A stretch of 64,000 nt of DNA from Rugamonas aquatica. GTDB lineage: Bacteria > Pseudomonadota > Gammaproteobacteria > Burkholderiales > Burkholderiaceae_D. The stretch lies in the NCBI RefSeq assembly GCF_009380215.1, contig NZ_WHUG01000003.1:620001-684000 (forward strand). The letters run 5' to 3'. Numbering within the stretch: the first letter of the stretch is position 1; each line of letters starts with the position of its first letter. The notes under the pieces are model-generated. The model saw only the letters and a list, made by a program, of their open reading frames with translations. It was not told the DNA's origin and did not search any database. The position numbers and the translations under genes are program-made. Of this stretch, positions 18,626-29,179 are shown piece after piece.

Positions 18626-20047
18626 ATGAGCAATCTTCTCCCTTACGCTTTCGCCCGCGACTTCGTGGTGCTGGCGCAGCAGAGCGACGAAGCCGAACAC
18701 ACGGTGGACGTGCTGGTCTGCGGCGCCACCGCGCCGGCCGCCATCGCTGAAGTGTCGCGCCGTTTCGGCCGCATCCAGCTGAAAAGCATGCCGCGCGCCG
18801 ACCTGGAAACCGCCATCGCCGCGGCCTACGCCAGCTCGGGCGGCAACGCCTCGATGGTGGCCGAGGAATTCGACGCCGACCTCGATCTGACCAAGCTGCT
18901 GCAGGACGTGCCGGCCATCGAAGACTTGCTGGAATCGTCCGACGATGCGCCGGTGATCCGCATGATTAATGCGCTGCTGACGCAGGCGCTGCGCGACAGC
19001 GCTTCCGACATCCACATCGAACCGTTCGAACAGACTTCGGTGGTGCGCTTCCGCGTCGACGGTTCGCTGCGCGACGTGGTCCGTCCGCGCAAGGCCATCC
19101 ACGGTTCGCTGATCTCGCGTATCAAGATCATGGCGCAGCTGGACATCGCCGAGAAGCGCCTGCCGCAGGACGGCCGCATTACGCTGCGCATCGGCGGCAA
19201 GCCGGTCGACGTGCGCGTGTCGACGCTGCCGACCGGCCACGGCGAACGCGCGGTGCTGCGTCTGCTGGACAAGGAGGCGGGCCGGCTGGACCTGAACCAC
19301 CTGGGCATGAGCGAGGCGATGCTGCCGCAGTTCGATGCGCTGATCAACCAGCCGCACGGCATCGTGCTGGTGACCGGGCCGACCGGCTCGGGCAAGACCA
19401 CCACGCTGTACGCCGCGTTGTCGCTGCTGAACGCGGCCACCACCAACATCATGACGGTGGAAGACCCGATCGAGTACGACTTGAACGGCGTCGGCCAGAC
19501 CCAGGTCAACCCGCGCATCGACATGACCTTCGCCAAGGCGCTGCGCGCCATCCTGCGTCAGGATCCGGACGTCATCATGATCGGCGAGATCCGCGACCTG
19601 GAAACCGCGCAGATCGCGGTGCAGGCTTCGCTGACCGGCCACCTGGTGCTGGCCACGCTGCACACCAACGATGCGGCGGCGGCGGTCACGCGGCTGCTGG
19701 ACATGGGCATCGAACCATTCCTGCTGTCGTCGTCGCTGCTGGGCGTGCTGGCGCAGCGGCTGGTGCGCAAACTGTGCGGCAGCTGCAAGAGCTTCGACGG
19801 CCAGCAGTGGCACGCGGTCGGCTGCGAGCATTGCGGCCATACCGGCTACCAGGGCCGGGTCGGCGTCTACGAATTCCTGCAGACGACGGAGCAGATCCGC
19901 GCGCAGATCCACAACCGCGCTTCCGAGGCCGAAGTCAAGACGGCGGCGGTGGCGGGCGGCATGCAGACCATGCGCGAAGACGGCGAACGCTGGCTGGCGG
20001 CCGGCGTCACCACGCAGGCCGAACTGCTGCGCGTGACCAAAGACTAG
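18626..20047 (+). CDS. gspE: Type II secretion ATPase GspE
   Basis: Cytoplasmic hexameric ATPase that powers the pseudopilus. 473 residues: an N1E/N2E domain (about 1-110), then the AAA-like core with Walker A G-P-T-G-S-G-K-T at 251-258, the Asp box, Walker B I-M-I-G-E-I-R-D and the His box T-L-H-T-N-D. The CM zinc module is present with four cysteines (C-x-x-C and C-x-x-C near 383-410) but is short. The ATG follows the gspD stop by one base. Confidence 0.97.
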   Translation: MSNLLPYAFARDFVVLAQQSDEAEHTVDVLVCGATAPAAIAEVSRRFGRIQLKSMPRADLETAIAAAYASSGGNASMVAEEFDADLDLTKLLQDVPAIEDLLESSDDAPVIRMINALLTQALRDSASDIHIEPFEQTSVVRFRVDGSLRDVVRPRKAIHGSLISRIKIMAQLDIAEKRLPQDGRITLRIGGKPVDVRVSTLPTGHGERAVLRLLDKEAGRLDLNHLGMSEAMLPQFDALINQPHGIVLVTGPTGSGKTTTLYAALSLLNAATTNIMTVEDPIEYDLNGVGQTQVNPRIDMTFAKALRAILRQDPDVIMIGEIRDLETAQIAVQASLTGHLVLATLHTNDAAAAVTRLLDMGIEPFLLSSSLLGVLAQRLVRKLCGSCKSFDGQQWHAVGCEHCGHTGYQGRVGVYEFLQTTEQIRAQIHNRASEAEVKTAAVAGGMQTMREDGERWLAAGVTTQAELLRVTKD

Positions 20048-20057
20048 GCGAACCACG

Positions 20058-21278
20058 ATGCCCGCATTCCGTTATGAAGCCGTCGACGCCGGCGGCGCCA
20101 CCAAGAAGGGCGTGCTCAATGCCGACAGCGCGCGTTCGGCCCGCTCCGAGCTGCGCACGCAAGGCCTGGTGCCGCTCAAGGTGGACGCCATCGCCGCGCA
20201 GGTCGACGCCGCCGGCGTGGCCAAGAGCCGCGGTTTCGGCGAGCGTTTATCCGCCACCGAACTGGCGCTGTTCACGCGCCAGCTGGCCAGCCTGCTGGAA
20301 GCGGGGCTGCCGCTGGAGCAGGCCTTCACCGCCTTGCTGGAACAGGCCGAGCGTCCGTACATGCGCGACCTGATCGCCTCGATCCGCTCCGAAGTGATAG
20401 GCGGCGCCGCGCTGTCCGACGTGCTGGGACGGCATCCGCGCGACTTCGCCGAGATCTACCGCGCGCTGGTGGCGTCGGGTGAGCAGATCGGCCAGCTGTC
20501 ACGCGTGCTGTCGCGCCTTGCCGACTACATCGAGCGCCGCAACGCCTTGATCCAGAAGGTGCGGCTGGCCTTCACCTATCCGGCCATCGTGACGGTGGTG
20601 GCGTTCTCCATCGTGATCTTCCTGCTGACCTATGTGGTGCCGCAGATCGTCTCGGTGTTCGCCAACACCAAGCAGAAGCTACCGATCCTGACCATCGTCA
20701 TGCTGGCGGTGTCGGACTTCGTGCGCAACTACGGCATCGTGGTGGCGATCCTGCTGGTGGGCGCATGGTTCATGTGGCGCCGGGCGTTACAGAACCCAGT
20801 GCTCAAGCGCCGCTGGCACACCTGGCTGCTGACCGCGCCGCTGTATGGAAAATTCGAACGCAGCCTGAACACGGCGCGCTTCGCCAGCACGCTGGCGATC
20901 ACCACCGGTTCCGGCGTGCCGATCCTGCGCGCGCTGGAGACCAGCCGCGATACGCTGTCCAACGTCGCCATGCAGGAGCTGGTGGAAGAGGCCAGCGACG
21001 CTGTGCGCGAGGGCGTCAGCCTGGCGCGTTCGCTGTCGGCGCAAAAGCATTTCCCGCCGATGCTGATCCACATGATCCGCGCCGGCGAAATCACCGGCGA
21101 GCTGCCGGCCATGCTGGACCGCGCCGCCGCCGCGCAGGAAGCCGACCTGGAACGCCGCACGCTGACCATCGCCGGCCTGCTGGAACCGGCGCTGATCCTG
21201 GCGATGGGCGTGGTGGTGCTGCTGATCGTGCTGGCGGTGCTGATGCCTATCATCGAAATTAATCAGCTGGTACGCTGA
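20058..21278 (+). CDS. gspF: Type II secretion inner-membrane protein GspF
   Basis: Polytopic platform protein, 406 residues, with two homologous cytoplasmic four-to-six-helix domains and three membrane segments (about 170-195, 220-245 and 370-395). The F-R-Y-E-A-V-D-A-x-G start, L-A-x-F-T-R-Q-L-A-S-L-L-E-A-G-L-P-L-E-Q-A-F and M-P-I-I-E-I-N-Q-L-V near the end are typical. Ten bases separate it from gspE. Confidence 0.96.
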   Translation: MPAFRYEAVDAGGATKKGVLNADSARSARSELRTQGLVPLKVDAIAAQVDAAGVAKSRGFGERLSATELALFTRQLASLLEAGLPLEQAFTALLEQAERPYMRDLIASIRSEVIGGAALSDVLGRHPRDFAEIYRALVASGEQIGQLSRVLSRLADYIERRNALIQKVRLAFTYPAIVTVVAFSIVIFLLTYVVPQIVSVFANTKQKLPILTIVMLAVSDFVRNYGIVVAILLVGAWFMWRRALQNPVLKRRWHTWLLTAPLYGKFERSLNTARFASTLAITTGSGVPILRALETSRDTLSNVAMQELVEEASDAVREGVSLARSLSAQKHFPPMLIHMIRAGEITGELPAMLDRAAAAQEADLERRTLTIAGLLEPALILAMGVVVLLIVLAVLMPIIEINQLVR

Positions 21279-21297
21279 CAGAGGAAGCAAGAGAATC

Positions 21298-21873
21298 ATG
21301 AAGCGTTTGCCATTAGTCGTTACCGTTCTTGCCGTGGTGCTGTTGTCGGCGTCGCTGGCTTACTGGGGGCTGCAGTTGTTCAAGCCGCAGCAGCGCGCCA
21401 TCGCCGCGCCGCCGCTGCAGGTCGCCGCGCCCTTGAACATCGAGGCCGCCAAAGGCCTGTTCGGCGGCCAGATCACCGTCGCCGCCGTCAGCAACTACCA
21501 GCTCAGGGGCGTGATCGCCGCGCGCGGCGAAGACAGCGCCGCCATCATCGTGGTCGACGGCCAGCCGCCGCTGGCGCTGGGCGTGGGCCGCGAGGTGGTG
21601 CCGGGCGTGACCGTCAAGGAAGTGCATGCCAAGTATGTGGTGTTGTCCGAGGGCGGTGCGCTCAAGCGCGTGGAGCTGGCCGCCGATACCGGCGCCAGCG
21701 CCGCGCCGCCGCCATCGCTGCTGCCCGGCGCTCCGGGCCAGCAGCCGTTGCCGCAGATCGCGCCGCCGCAGGCGCCGCCTTCGCAGCCGCCACCGCCGCA
21801 GCAACCGCCGCAGCGGTCCAGCGTTTCGTCCACCACCATTGCTCCCGGTCCCGGTTCCGACCGTACACAATAG
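21298..21873 (+). CDS. gspC: Type II secretion protein GspC (short form, no PDZ)
   Basis: 191-residue inner-membrane protein that connects the platform to the secretin. One N-terminal membrane segment (about 5-25) is followed by a homology-region domain (about 50-130; Y-Q-L-R-G-V-I-A, A-I-I-V-V-D-G, K-E-V-H-A-K-Y-V-V-L). Instead of a PDZ or coiled coil the tail (about 138-180) is Pro/Gln-rich. The place at the 3' end of the operon is unusual; in many Gsp operons gspC comes first or between F and G. Called GspC from the domain pattern and context. Confidence 0.85.
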   Translation: MKRLPLVVTVLAVVLLSASLAYWGLQLFKPQQRAIAAPPLQVAAPLNIEAAKGLFGGQITVAAVSNYQLRGVIAARGEDSAAIIVVDGQPPLALGVGREVVPGVTVKEVHAKYVVLSEGGALKRVELAADTGASAAPPPSLLPGAPGQQPLPQIAPPQAPPSQPPPPQQPPQRSSVSSTTIAPGPGSDRTQ

Positions 21874-21882
21874 GACATCCCC

Positions 21883-24135
21883 ATGGTCATTCCCCGTACC
21901 CTGGCCGCAGCTTTTTGCTGCGGTTTTTTGTTGGCGGCCGCAATCGGCCTGCCTGCCGCCGCGCAAACCCCCACATCCACCGCCACCTCGGTCGCGCCGG
22001 ACGCCTCCATCAAGCCGCGGCCCAAGGTCGCGCTGGTGCTGTCCGGCGGCGGCGCGCGCGGCTTCGCCCATATCGGCGTGCTGCGCGCCTTGCAGGAGCT
22101 GCGCGTGCCGGTCGACTTCGTGGTCGGCACCAGCATGGGCAGCGTGGTCGGCGGCGCCTATGCTGCCGGCAGTTCGGTCGAACAGCTTGAGCAGCTGGTG
22201 CGCCGCACCGACTGGAACTCCGTGGTGGCGGATCGTCCACCGCGCGATGAGCTGGTGTATCGCCGCCGCGAAGAGGATTTGCTGCTGCCGTCGCGTATCG
22301 AGTTCGGCGCCAAGCTCGATGGCATCTCGCTGCCGCCTGCCGCCGCCGGCAACGAGGCGCTGGAGCTGGCGCTGACCCGCGTGCTGCCGCACGGCGCGCG
22401 CGACAAGCCGGTCAATCTGCTGCAGCTGCCGTTCCGCTCGGTGGCCTCGGACCTGGTGACGGGCGAGCTGGTGGAACTGAACGATACGCCGCTGTTCCTG
22501 GCGATGCGCGCCTCGCTGGCGGTGCCGGGCGTGTTCGCGCCGGTGCGGGTCAATCAGCGCTTGCTGGTGGACGGTGGCCTGGTGCGCAACCTGCCGGTCG
22601 ACGTGGCGCGCGAAATGGGCGCGGACATCATCATCGCCGTCAACGTCGGCACGCCGCTGGCGCAGGAGAAGGAACTGATCAGCGCGGTCAGCGTGGCGCA
22701 GCAGATGCTGCAGATCCTGACCGAACAGAACGTGCAGCGCTCGCTCAAGGAGCTGCGCCCCAGCGACGTGCTGCTGGCGCCCGACCTGGGCGGCATCGGC
22801 TTCCTCGATTTCGCCCGCCACGACCACGCGATGAAGGCCGGCGAGGCGGCGGTGCGCTCGATGAGCGCGCAGCTGGTCAAGCTGGCGTTGCCGGAGGCGC
22901 AGTATGCGGCGTATGAAGTCAAGCGCCTGTCGGCGCCGGTGGGCATAGACCAGCCGGTGCGGCTGGCCAAGCTGGAGGTGGCGCCGAGCGGCCGCATCAA
23001 TCCGAAGGAACTGGAAGTGCAGTCCGGGCTGCAGGTCGGGCAGCTGGTCACGAACGAACAGGCGCAGGCGGCCGGCAACCAGCTGTTCGGCCGCGGCGAC
23101 CTGGCGCGGGTGGAAACCGAAGTCCATGACGACAAGGATGGCCGCAGCGTGCTCATCAAGCCGACCGAGGCCGACTGGGCGCGCAGCCGCCTGCGCGTGG
23201 GCCTGGAGCTGACCAGCGATTTCACCGAGAACAATGCGTTCGAGCTGAAGGTGATGCATGTGCTGTCGTCGCTGAACGACTGGGGCGCCGAGCTGCGCAC
23301 CATCGGCCGCGTCGGCACCGAGCGCGCGCTGGGCGTGCAGTTCTGGCAGCCGCTGGGCGCGGGCTCGCAATGGTATGTGGCGCCGTCGCTGCAATACAAT
23401 TCGGCGGCGGTCGATATCTTCAACCAGAGCGGCTTCCGCCAGGCGCGCTACGCCTACAACAGCCAGAGCGGCAGCGTGGCGCTGGGGCGCCAGCTGGGCC
23501 ATTGGGGCGACATCCGCTACGGCGTGTCGCGCGAGAAGCAAGTCTTCCACCAGAGCATACCGGAAGACCGCACCGAGCTCAGCGAGATACAGACCGTGCA
23601 GCAGCTGAGCTTCAATATCGACAGCCTCGACACGGTGGCCTTTCCGACGCGCGGCACGCTGTTCTCGCTGGACTGGCAGCGCCTGATGCACAGCGGCTCC
23701 AGCGGCGCCGTGCCGACGCGCCAGAGCGTGCAGGGCTTGCAAGCCTTCCATGTGGACCGCTGGGCCGGCCATGTGTATGCGGAATGGTCGCGCAGCCAGG
23801 GCGGCGGATCGGCGAATAACCTGGGCGGCTTCCTGCGCCTGTCCGGTTCGACGCCGCAATCCATCATCGGCGACCGCACCCTGCTGGGACGGGTGGTGAT
23901 GGCGCGCAGCATAGGCGCGATGCCGGCCGCGCTGGGCGGCGATGTGCGGCTGGGCTTTTCGCTGGAGGCGGGCGGCGCGTACAGCCCGACCAGCCCGTTG
24001 CGCTGGGGTTCGCTGCACCAGGCGGCCAGCGGCTTCTTCGCGGTCGATACGCGTTTCGGCCCGCTGTACCTGGGCGCCGGCACCACCAAGGGCGGCAACA
24101 GCAGCGCCTATCTGTTCCTCGGTCCTATCTGGTAG
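21883..24135 (+). CDS. Patatin-like phospholipase with outer-membrane barrel (type Vd, PlpD-like)
   Basis: 750 residues in PlpD order: signal peptide (ending A-A-A-Q), patatin domain (about 45-330), a POTRA-like region (about 360-430) and a C-terminal 16-strand-type barrel ending in ...F-L-G-P-I-W. The lipase dyad is complete: oxyanion loop G-G-G-A-R-G at 55-60, nucleophile G-T-S-M-G at 82-86 and D-G-G at 230-232. Such proteins move their own lipase domain to the surface, independent of type II secretion. The gene starts 9 bases after gspC behind AGGA, so it is probably expressed with the secretion operon. The 3' end overlaps the convergent HTH gene by 11 bases. Confidence 0.93.
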   Translation: MVIPRTLAAAFCCGFLLAAAIGLPAAAQTPTSTATSVAPDASIKPRPKVALVLSGGGARGFAHIGVLRALQELRVPVDFVVGTSMGSVVGGAYAAGSSVEQLEQLVRRTDWNSVVADRPPRDELVYRRREEDLLLPSRIEFGAKLDGISLPPAAAGNEALELALTRVLPHGARDKPVNLLQLPFRSVASDLVTGELVELNDTPLFLAMRASLAVPGVFAPVRVNQRLLVDGGLVRNLPVDVAREMGADIIIAVNVGTPLAQEKELISAVSVAQQMLQILTEQNVQRSLKELRPSDVLLAPDLGGIGFLDFARHDHAMKAGEAAVRSMSAQLVKLALPEAQYAAYEVKRLSAPVGIDQPVRLAKLEVAPSGRINPKELEVQSGLQVGQLVTNEQAQAAGNQLFGRGDLARVETEVHDDKDGRSVLIKPTEADWARSRLRVGLELTSDFTENNAFELKVMHVLSSLNDWGAELRTIGRVGTERALGVQFWQPLGAGSQWYVAPSLQYNSAAVDIFNQSGFRQARYAYNSQSGSVALGRQLGHWGDIRYGVSREKQVFHQSIPEDRTELSEIQTVQQLSFNIDSLDTVAFPTRGTLFSLDWQRLMHSGSSGAVPTRQSVQGLQAFHVDRWAGHVYAEWSRSQGGGSANNLGGFLRLSGSTPQSIIGDRTLLGRVVMARSIGAMPAALGGDVRLGFSLEAGGAYSPTSPLRWGSLHQAASGFFAVDTRFGPLYLGAGTTKGGNSSAYLFLGPIW

Positions 24136-24883
24136 CAGGCGGTGCAGGCGGCGCGCGGCGCAGCGCGGTGAAGGCGGCAAATTCCCACGAGCGGAAGCCG
24201 ACCAGCAGCGTGAAGCCGTCGCGCTCGTGCGGCGCCAGCTTGCGGTCGCTCTGGTGCAGCCGCGCCAGTTCGCCGGCCAGTTGCTGGATGCGGCCCACCA
24301 GTTCCTCGGCGCTGGGCAGCGACAGCCGCGCGGGCAGGCACAGCAGCGTTTCGCCGGCGCCGTCGAAGCTGCCGCCGAAATAATCGTGCACCGCGTGCTC
24401 GCGGAAGAATTGCTGCACCGGGCCGTCCGGCAGCCAGCGGAAGGCGTTCGACACGCGCAGGCGGTAGCGGTTCATCGGCTTGAGTTCGATCACGCCCAGC
24501 CGGTCCAGCTCGGCCAGCAGCAGGATGCATTCGGGTTCGGTCAGGTTGTAGGTTTCCAGCACCTGCTCCAGCGTCCAGTGGCCCAGGCAGCAGATCGCCA
24601 TCAGCAGCAGGTGGGGCTGCGCCAGCAGCGATTTTTCCTGCGTCAGCGTCAGCGCGTCCGCCTGCGGCGTGGCGTCGGCCGCGCCGCGCAGCACATCCTC
24701 CATCGCCACCCCGGCCGCCTTGCAGATCTGCGCCAGCCGCGACAGCGACATATCCTGCTGGCCGAACATGCGCTTGACGCTCGATTCGCTCATGGCGATC
24801 CGTTCGGCCAGCATTTTGTAGGTGACGCCGGCGGCCCGCATCTGGGTCCGCAAGACTTGCAGCAGCAATTCCGGTGAGCTCAT
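24125..24883 (-). CDS. Helix-turn-helix (XRE-type) regulator with winged C-terminal region
   Basis: 252 residues. The N-terminal 65 form an XRE-type HTH (T-Y-K-M-L-A-E-R-I-A-M-S-E-S-S-V-K-R-M-F as helices 2-3). The rest (about 85-215) looks like a mostly helical sensor or second winged helix (W-T-L-E-Q-V-L-E-T-Y-N-L-T-E-P-E, then L-L-L-A-E-L-D-R-L-G-V-I-E-L) with no recognised ligand site. ATG 24883 is used because it starts just before the HTH; the longer frame upstream lacks a ribosome site. No target is known; it is convergent with the lipase gene. Confidence 0.8.
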   Translation of the reverse strand: MSSPELLLQVLRTQMRAAGVTYKMLAERIAMSESSVKRMFGQQDMSLSRLAQICKAAGVAMEDVLRGAADATPQADALTLTQEKSLLAQPHLLLMAICCLGHWTLEQVLETYNLTEPECILLLAELDRLGVIELKPMNRYRLRVSNAFRWLPDGPVQQFFREHAVHDYFGGSFDGAGETLLCLPARLSLPSAEELVGRIQQLAGELARLHQSDRKLAPHERDGFTLLVGFRSWEFAAFTALRRAPPAPPATR

Positions 24884-25038
24884 ACCCTGCCTAGCTAAAA
24901 AAACAAAAGGTATCGTAACACGGTACCGGATGGCGTGAAAAGCAGAGCCTGGAATAATCGGGTGGTACATCGGGCGGAAGTGGGGGACACTGCGGGCACG
25001 CTGTCCCTCGCAGCAGGGATGGCACCGGATAACCCTAG

Positions 25039-25064
25039 AGCGGGCGCCACTACCGGCGCCCGCT
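25039..25064 (-). terminator. Stem-loop after the small basic gene
   Basis: AGCGGGCGCC (25039-25048) pairs perfectly with GGCGCCCGCT (25055-25064), loop of 6. It lies directly after the stop of the minus-strand 68-aa gene and could end the hslVU transcript. There is no T-run on the minus strand after it. Confidence 0.5.
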
Positions 25065-25069
25065 GACGG

Positions 25070-25276
25070 TTATTTTTCCTCCGGGTCCGGCTTCAGGCTG
25101 ATCTTGGCCAGCAGGCGCTTGGCCGCCTGGCGGTCGACCGACTGCGGCTTGGCATGCGGACCGGCGCCACCGGCGCGCGCCTTGGCCGCCAGCGCCACCG
25201 GATTGCGCGGCGGTTTCTGCGATGGTTCGACGCGCATCGTCATCTTCTGCCGCGTCGCCAGTGCCTTGTTTGCCAT
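25070..25276 (-). CDS. Small basic protein of unknown function
   Basis: 68 residues, rich in Lys, Ala, Pro and Arg, no signal peptide or membrane segment; probably largely disordered. A strong AGGAGG lies 8 bases before the ATG at 25276, and the gene sits 12 bases after hslU on the same strand and just before a long stem-loop, so it is very likely translated as the last gene of the hslVU operon. I do not recognise a family. The basic composition could suit nucleic-acid or ribosome binding, but this is only composition. Confidence 0.65.
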   Translation of the reverse strand: MANKALATRQKMTMRVEPSQKPPRNPVALAAKARAGGAGPHAKPQSVDRQAAKRLLAKISLKPDPEEK

Positions 25277-25288
25277 GCCCCGGCCTCC

Positions 25289-26625
<1,337 letters not shown>

Positions 26626-26629
<4 letters not shown>

Positions 26630-27168
26630 GCTGGGTCCAGTGTCTCGATGATGTGGTTCAGATTGGTGTAGATGCACAACTCGCCGGCGATGGTCAGTGA
26701 CTTTTTGACGATTTCCGACGGCGACAGTTCCGTATTTTCCACCAGCGCCTTGGCCGCCGACTGCGCGTAGGTGCCGCCGGAGCCGATGGCGCCGATGCCG
26801 TCTTCCGGCTCCAGCACGTCGCCGTTGCCGGTGATGACCAGCGTCGATTCGCTGTCGGCCACCAGCAGCATCGCCTCCAGGCGGCGCAGCACGCGGTCGG
26901 TGCGCCAGTCCTTGGCCAGCTCGACCGAGGCGCGCAGCAGGTTGCCCTGGTGTTTTTCCAGCTTGCCTTCGAAGCGGTCGAGCAGGGTGAAGGCGTCGGC
27001 GGTGCCGCCGGCGAAGCCGACCAGCACCTTGCCCTGATAAACCTTGCGCACCTTGCGGGCCGTGCCCTTCATGACGATATTGCCCAGCGTGACCTGGCCG
27101 TCGCCGCCCAGCGCGACTTGCTTGCCGCGACGTACGCACAGGATGGTGGTGCCGTGAAATTGTTCCAT
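26626..27168 (-). CDS. hslV: ATP-dependent protease subunit HslV
   Basis: Peptidase of the HslUV heat-shock protease, 180 residues, Ntn-hydrolase fold. The precursor M-E-Q-F-H-G is expected to be removed so that the Thr of G-T-T-I-L becomes the catalytic N-terminus; G-G-D-G-Q-V-T-L-G and the G-x-x-K-Lys region follow. ATG 27168 gives the normal betaproteobacterial N-terminus; a frame extension to 27201 is not needed. Overlaps hslU (ATGA). Transcribed from the sigma-32-type promoter just upstream. Confidence 0.98.
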
Positions 27169-27206
27169 AGTTACCTCAAAGTAATGACGCGAACTGCTCA
27201 AGACTG

Positions 27207-27236
27207 AAAAATGGGGCTGGACCTGGAAATTACAAG
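27207..27236 (-). promoter_or_regulatory. Sigma-32 (heat-shock) promoter of hslVU
   Basis: On the minus strand CTTGTAA (27236-27230) is followed after 13 bases by CCCCATTTTT (27216-27207). This matches the RpoH consensus CTTGAAA-N11-16-CCCCATNT except for one base in the -35. It lies about 40 bases before the hslV start, directly after the STAS gene stop, and hslVU is a known heat-shock operon. Confidence 0.85.
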
Positions 27237-27238
27237 TT

Positions 27239-28576
27239 TCAGTATTTGTGCGGGTAGATGCGGGCGATGTCGGCGTAGCCCAGCAGGCGCAGCAGCGCCG
27301 TCACCAGGTGGTTGACGTCGCGGAATTCGATCTTCTTGCCCAACTGTAGCAGGCTGGCGTGCAGCTGGTTGGCGCAGGCGTAGTCGATGCGCGTCAGGCG
27401 CGAGCAGTCGAACACCAGGGTCTGGTACTGATCTGCATAGTGCTGGATCTGGCCGAGTAAAGGGCCGAGCTGGCCTTCCAGTTGCGGCGGCAGCATGAAG
27501 CGGTCGGGCGCGGCCGATACCGACGCCGACGGCCGCTGCGCCGTGGCGGTGGCCACCTTGTGCGGCGCCACGAAAGAGGGCGGCGACACTTCGAAGGTGA
27601 CGCAGTAGTCCATGCCGGTTTCCTCGAATTCCTTCTCGCGGTTCAGCAGTTGCAGCAGTTCCAGCAGCAGCAGCCACGGCGCCTCGGTATCGTCGCGGCG
27701 GCCGATGGCGATGCCGTCGCGTATCAGCGCGGCCAGGCCGTCGGCGCCCACCAGGATCAGCTCGCGCTGCTGGGCTTGCAGCTTGCGCAGGGTGTCGAGC
27801 AGCAGCGCGCAGCCGCCGGGCTCGACCGCCGTGACGCGGCTGAACTCCAGCCGCAGCAGCGGACTGTCGGCGGCGGCCAGGCGCAGGCGGTCCAGCTGGG
27901 CGGCGATGTGCGCATCCAGCGTGCCGGCGAAGGCTTCGGTCGGCGTCAGGCCGGCCCAGCCGGGCGAGGCGGCGGCCAGCGCGGCCGGCGCGTTCCACGG
28001 TGGCGGCGAGGTTTCGAAGGTGCTGGCGTAGTCGATCGACAGATTGTCGAAGCGGTCGCGCTGGCCATCGACCTGGTAGAGGTCGAACAACATCCACCAG
28101 ACGGTGCGGTCGCCGTTGGCCTCGGCCAGGCTGGCGTTGAGCAACTGTTCGGCCACGGCGGCCTGGCCGTTGGCGTACAGGATGGCGATTTCTTCCACCA
28201 CCGGCGCGGTTTCGGCGGCCACGGCCAGCTGCGGCAAGTCGTCGTCGCGCAGCAGCAGGGTGGTGGGGATGTCGGCCTGGGCCTGGGTGTCGGGGCCGCC
28301 GTCGGCGTGGGCGGCGGCTTTGGGTCTGGCGGGCCGGGCGGCGCGCTGGCTGCCCCAGGCCGGTTCGGGTTCGTTGAAAATGTCGAAGGTCATCGCCGAT
28401 TCGATGGCGTCGATCTTCATCGCGGTGGCGCGGGCGATCTCGCGCTGGCGGGCTTGCTGTTGCTGGCGTTCGAGCTCGCTGTTGGCGGCCATCCGCGCGG
28501 CCTCGTCATCGTCGCCCGGGGCGGGCTGGGTGGTGGCCGGGGCGTCGGTCTTCTTGAAGATGGAGAACAGTCCCAC
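27239..28576 (-). CDS. STAS-domain protein with internal duplication
   Basis: 445 residues, cytoplasmic. After a polar N-terminal part (about 1-110) come two similar modules: residues 125-260 and 270-445, each with a Y-x-x-T-F-E-x-S-P-P segment and a strand-helix pattern of STAS domains (L-R-L-E-F-S-R-V-T near 230-240; [13 protein letters not shown] near 395-410). STAS domains act in anti-sigma antagonism and other partner switches, but no phosphorylatable Ser is clear here. GTG 28576 is preferred to ATG 28588 because it has GAGGA at the right distance. It lies between dksA and hslV with a strong terminator before it. Confidence 0.8.
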   Translation of the reverse strand: MGLFSIFKKTDAPATTQPAPGDDDEAARMAANSELERQQQQARQREIARATAMKIDAIESAMTFDIFNEPEPAWGSQRAARPARPKAAAHADGGPDTQAQADIPTTLLLRDDDLPQLAVAAETAPVVEEIAILYANGQAAVAEQLLNASLAEANGDRTVWWMLFDLYQVDGQRDRFDNLSIDYASTFETSPPPWNAPAALAAASPGWAGLTPTEAFAGTLDAHIAAQLDRLRLAAADSPLLRLEFSRVTAVEPGGCALLLDTLRKLQAQQRELILVGADGLAALIRDGIAIGRRDDTEAPWLLLLELLQLLNREKEFEETGMDYCVTFEVSPPSFVAPHKVATATAQRPSASVSAAPDRFMLPPQLEGQLGPLLGQIQHYADQYQTLVFDCSRLTRIDYACANQLHASLLQLGKKIEFRDVNHLVTALLRLLGYADIARIYPHKY

Positions 28577-28598
28577 GCTGATCCTCATGGTTTGCCGT

Positions 28599-28629
28599 AA
28601 AAAAAAGCACGCGGCTGCGTGCTTTTTTT
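28599..28629. terminator. Bidirectional intrinsic terminator after dksA
   Basis: GCACGC (28607-28612) pairs with GCGTGC (28617-28622), loop GGCT, flanked by eight A and seven T that extend the stem. It can stop transcription in both directions; on the minus strand it lies between the dksA stop and the STAS gene start. Confidence 0.88.
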
Positions 28630-28643
28630 AACGTCATCGCGAA

Positions 28644-29090
28644 TTAATCGCCGTACAGTTTCTGCTTCAGTTCGCGGCGTTGCTGCGCTTCCAGCGACAG
28701 CGTCGCGGTCGGACGGGCGATCAGGCGTGGAATGCCGATCGGTTCGCCGGTTTCTTCGCACCAGCCGTAGTCGCCGCCGTCGATGGCAACGATCGATTGC
28801 TGGACCTTTTTCAGCAGCTTGCGCTCGCGGTCGCGGGTGCGCAGTTCCAGCGCGTGTTCTTCTTCGATGGTGGCGCGGTCGGCCGGGTCCGGCACCAGCA
28901 CGGTTTCGCGCAGGTGTTCGGTGGTTTCGCCGGCATTTTTCAACAGCTCTTTTTCAAGCGCTTGCAGCTTGGCTTTGAAAAAGGCCATTTGCGCCGGATT
29001 CATATAATCCTTCTCATCCATCTTCAGAATTTCTTCTTCGGTCAGGATGCGCTCGGCGGCTGCGGGGGTCGATTTATTAGTTTTGGTCAT
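28644..29090 (-). CDS. dksA: RNA polymerase-binding factor DksA (cysteine-poor type)
   Basis: 148-residue RNA polymerase secondary-channel factor for stringent control with ppGpp. The coiled coil with the D-P-A-D-R-A tip (about 66-72 region) and the G-D-Y-G-W-C segment are clear. The zinc-finger site has only one of four cysteines: C-E-E-T-G replaces C-x-x-C, and the later pair is S-L-E-A. Zinc-free DksA of this kind is known in other proteobacteria (e.g. Pseudomonas DksA2) and is common in Burkholderiales. A COG0523 GTPase lies just upstream. Confidence 0.93.
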   Translation of the reverse strand: MTKTNKSTPAAAERILTEEEILKMDEKDYMNPAQMAFFKAKLQALEKELLKNAGETTEHLRETVLVPDPADRATIEEEHALELRTRDRERKLLKKVQQSIVAIDGGDYGWCEETGEPIGIPRLIARPTATLSLEAQQRRELKQKLYGD

Positions 29091-29179
29091 AACTTCGCTT
29101 ACCTTCGATACGACAGAGTTTTCAATTAATCAGCCCGGATTTCGTGGCTATTTAGCCATCCCCACAAAACCCGGATAGT

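Noticed and set aside
21313-24180. 955-codon open frame on the minus strand
   Set aside because: Antisense shadow of gspC and the patatin gene; composition is Gln/Arg/His-rich and no motif is present.
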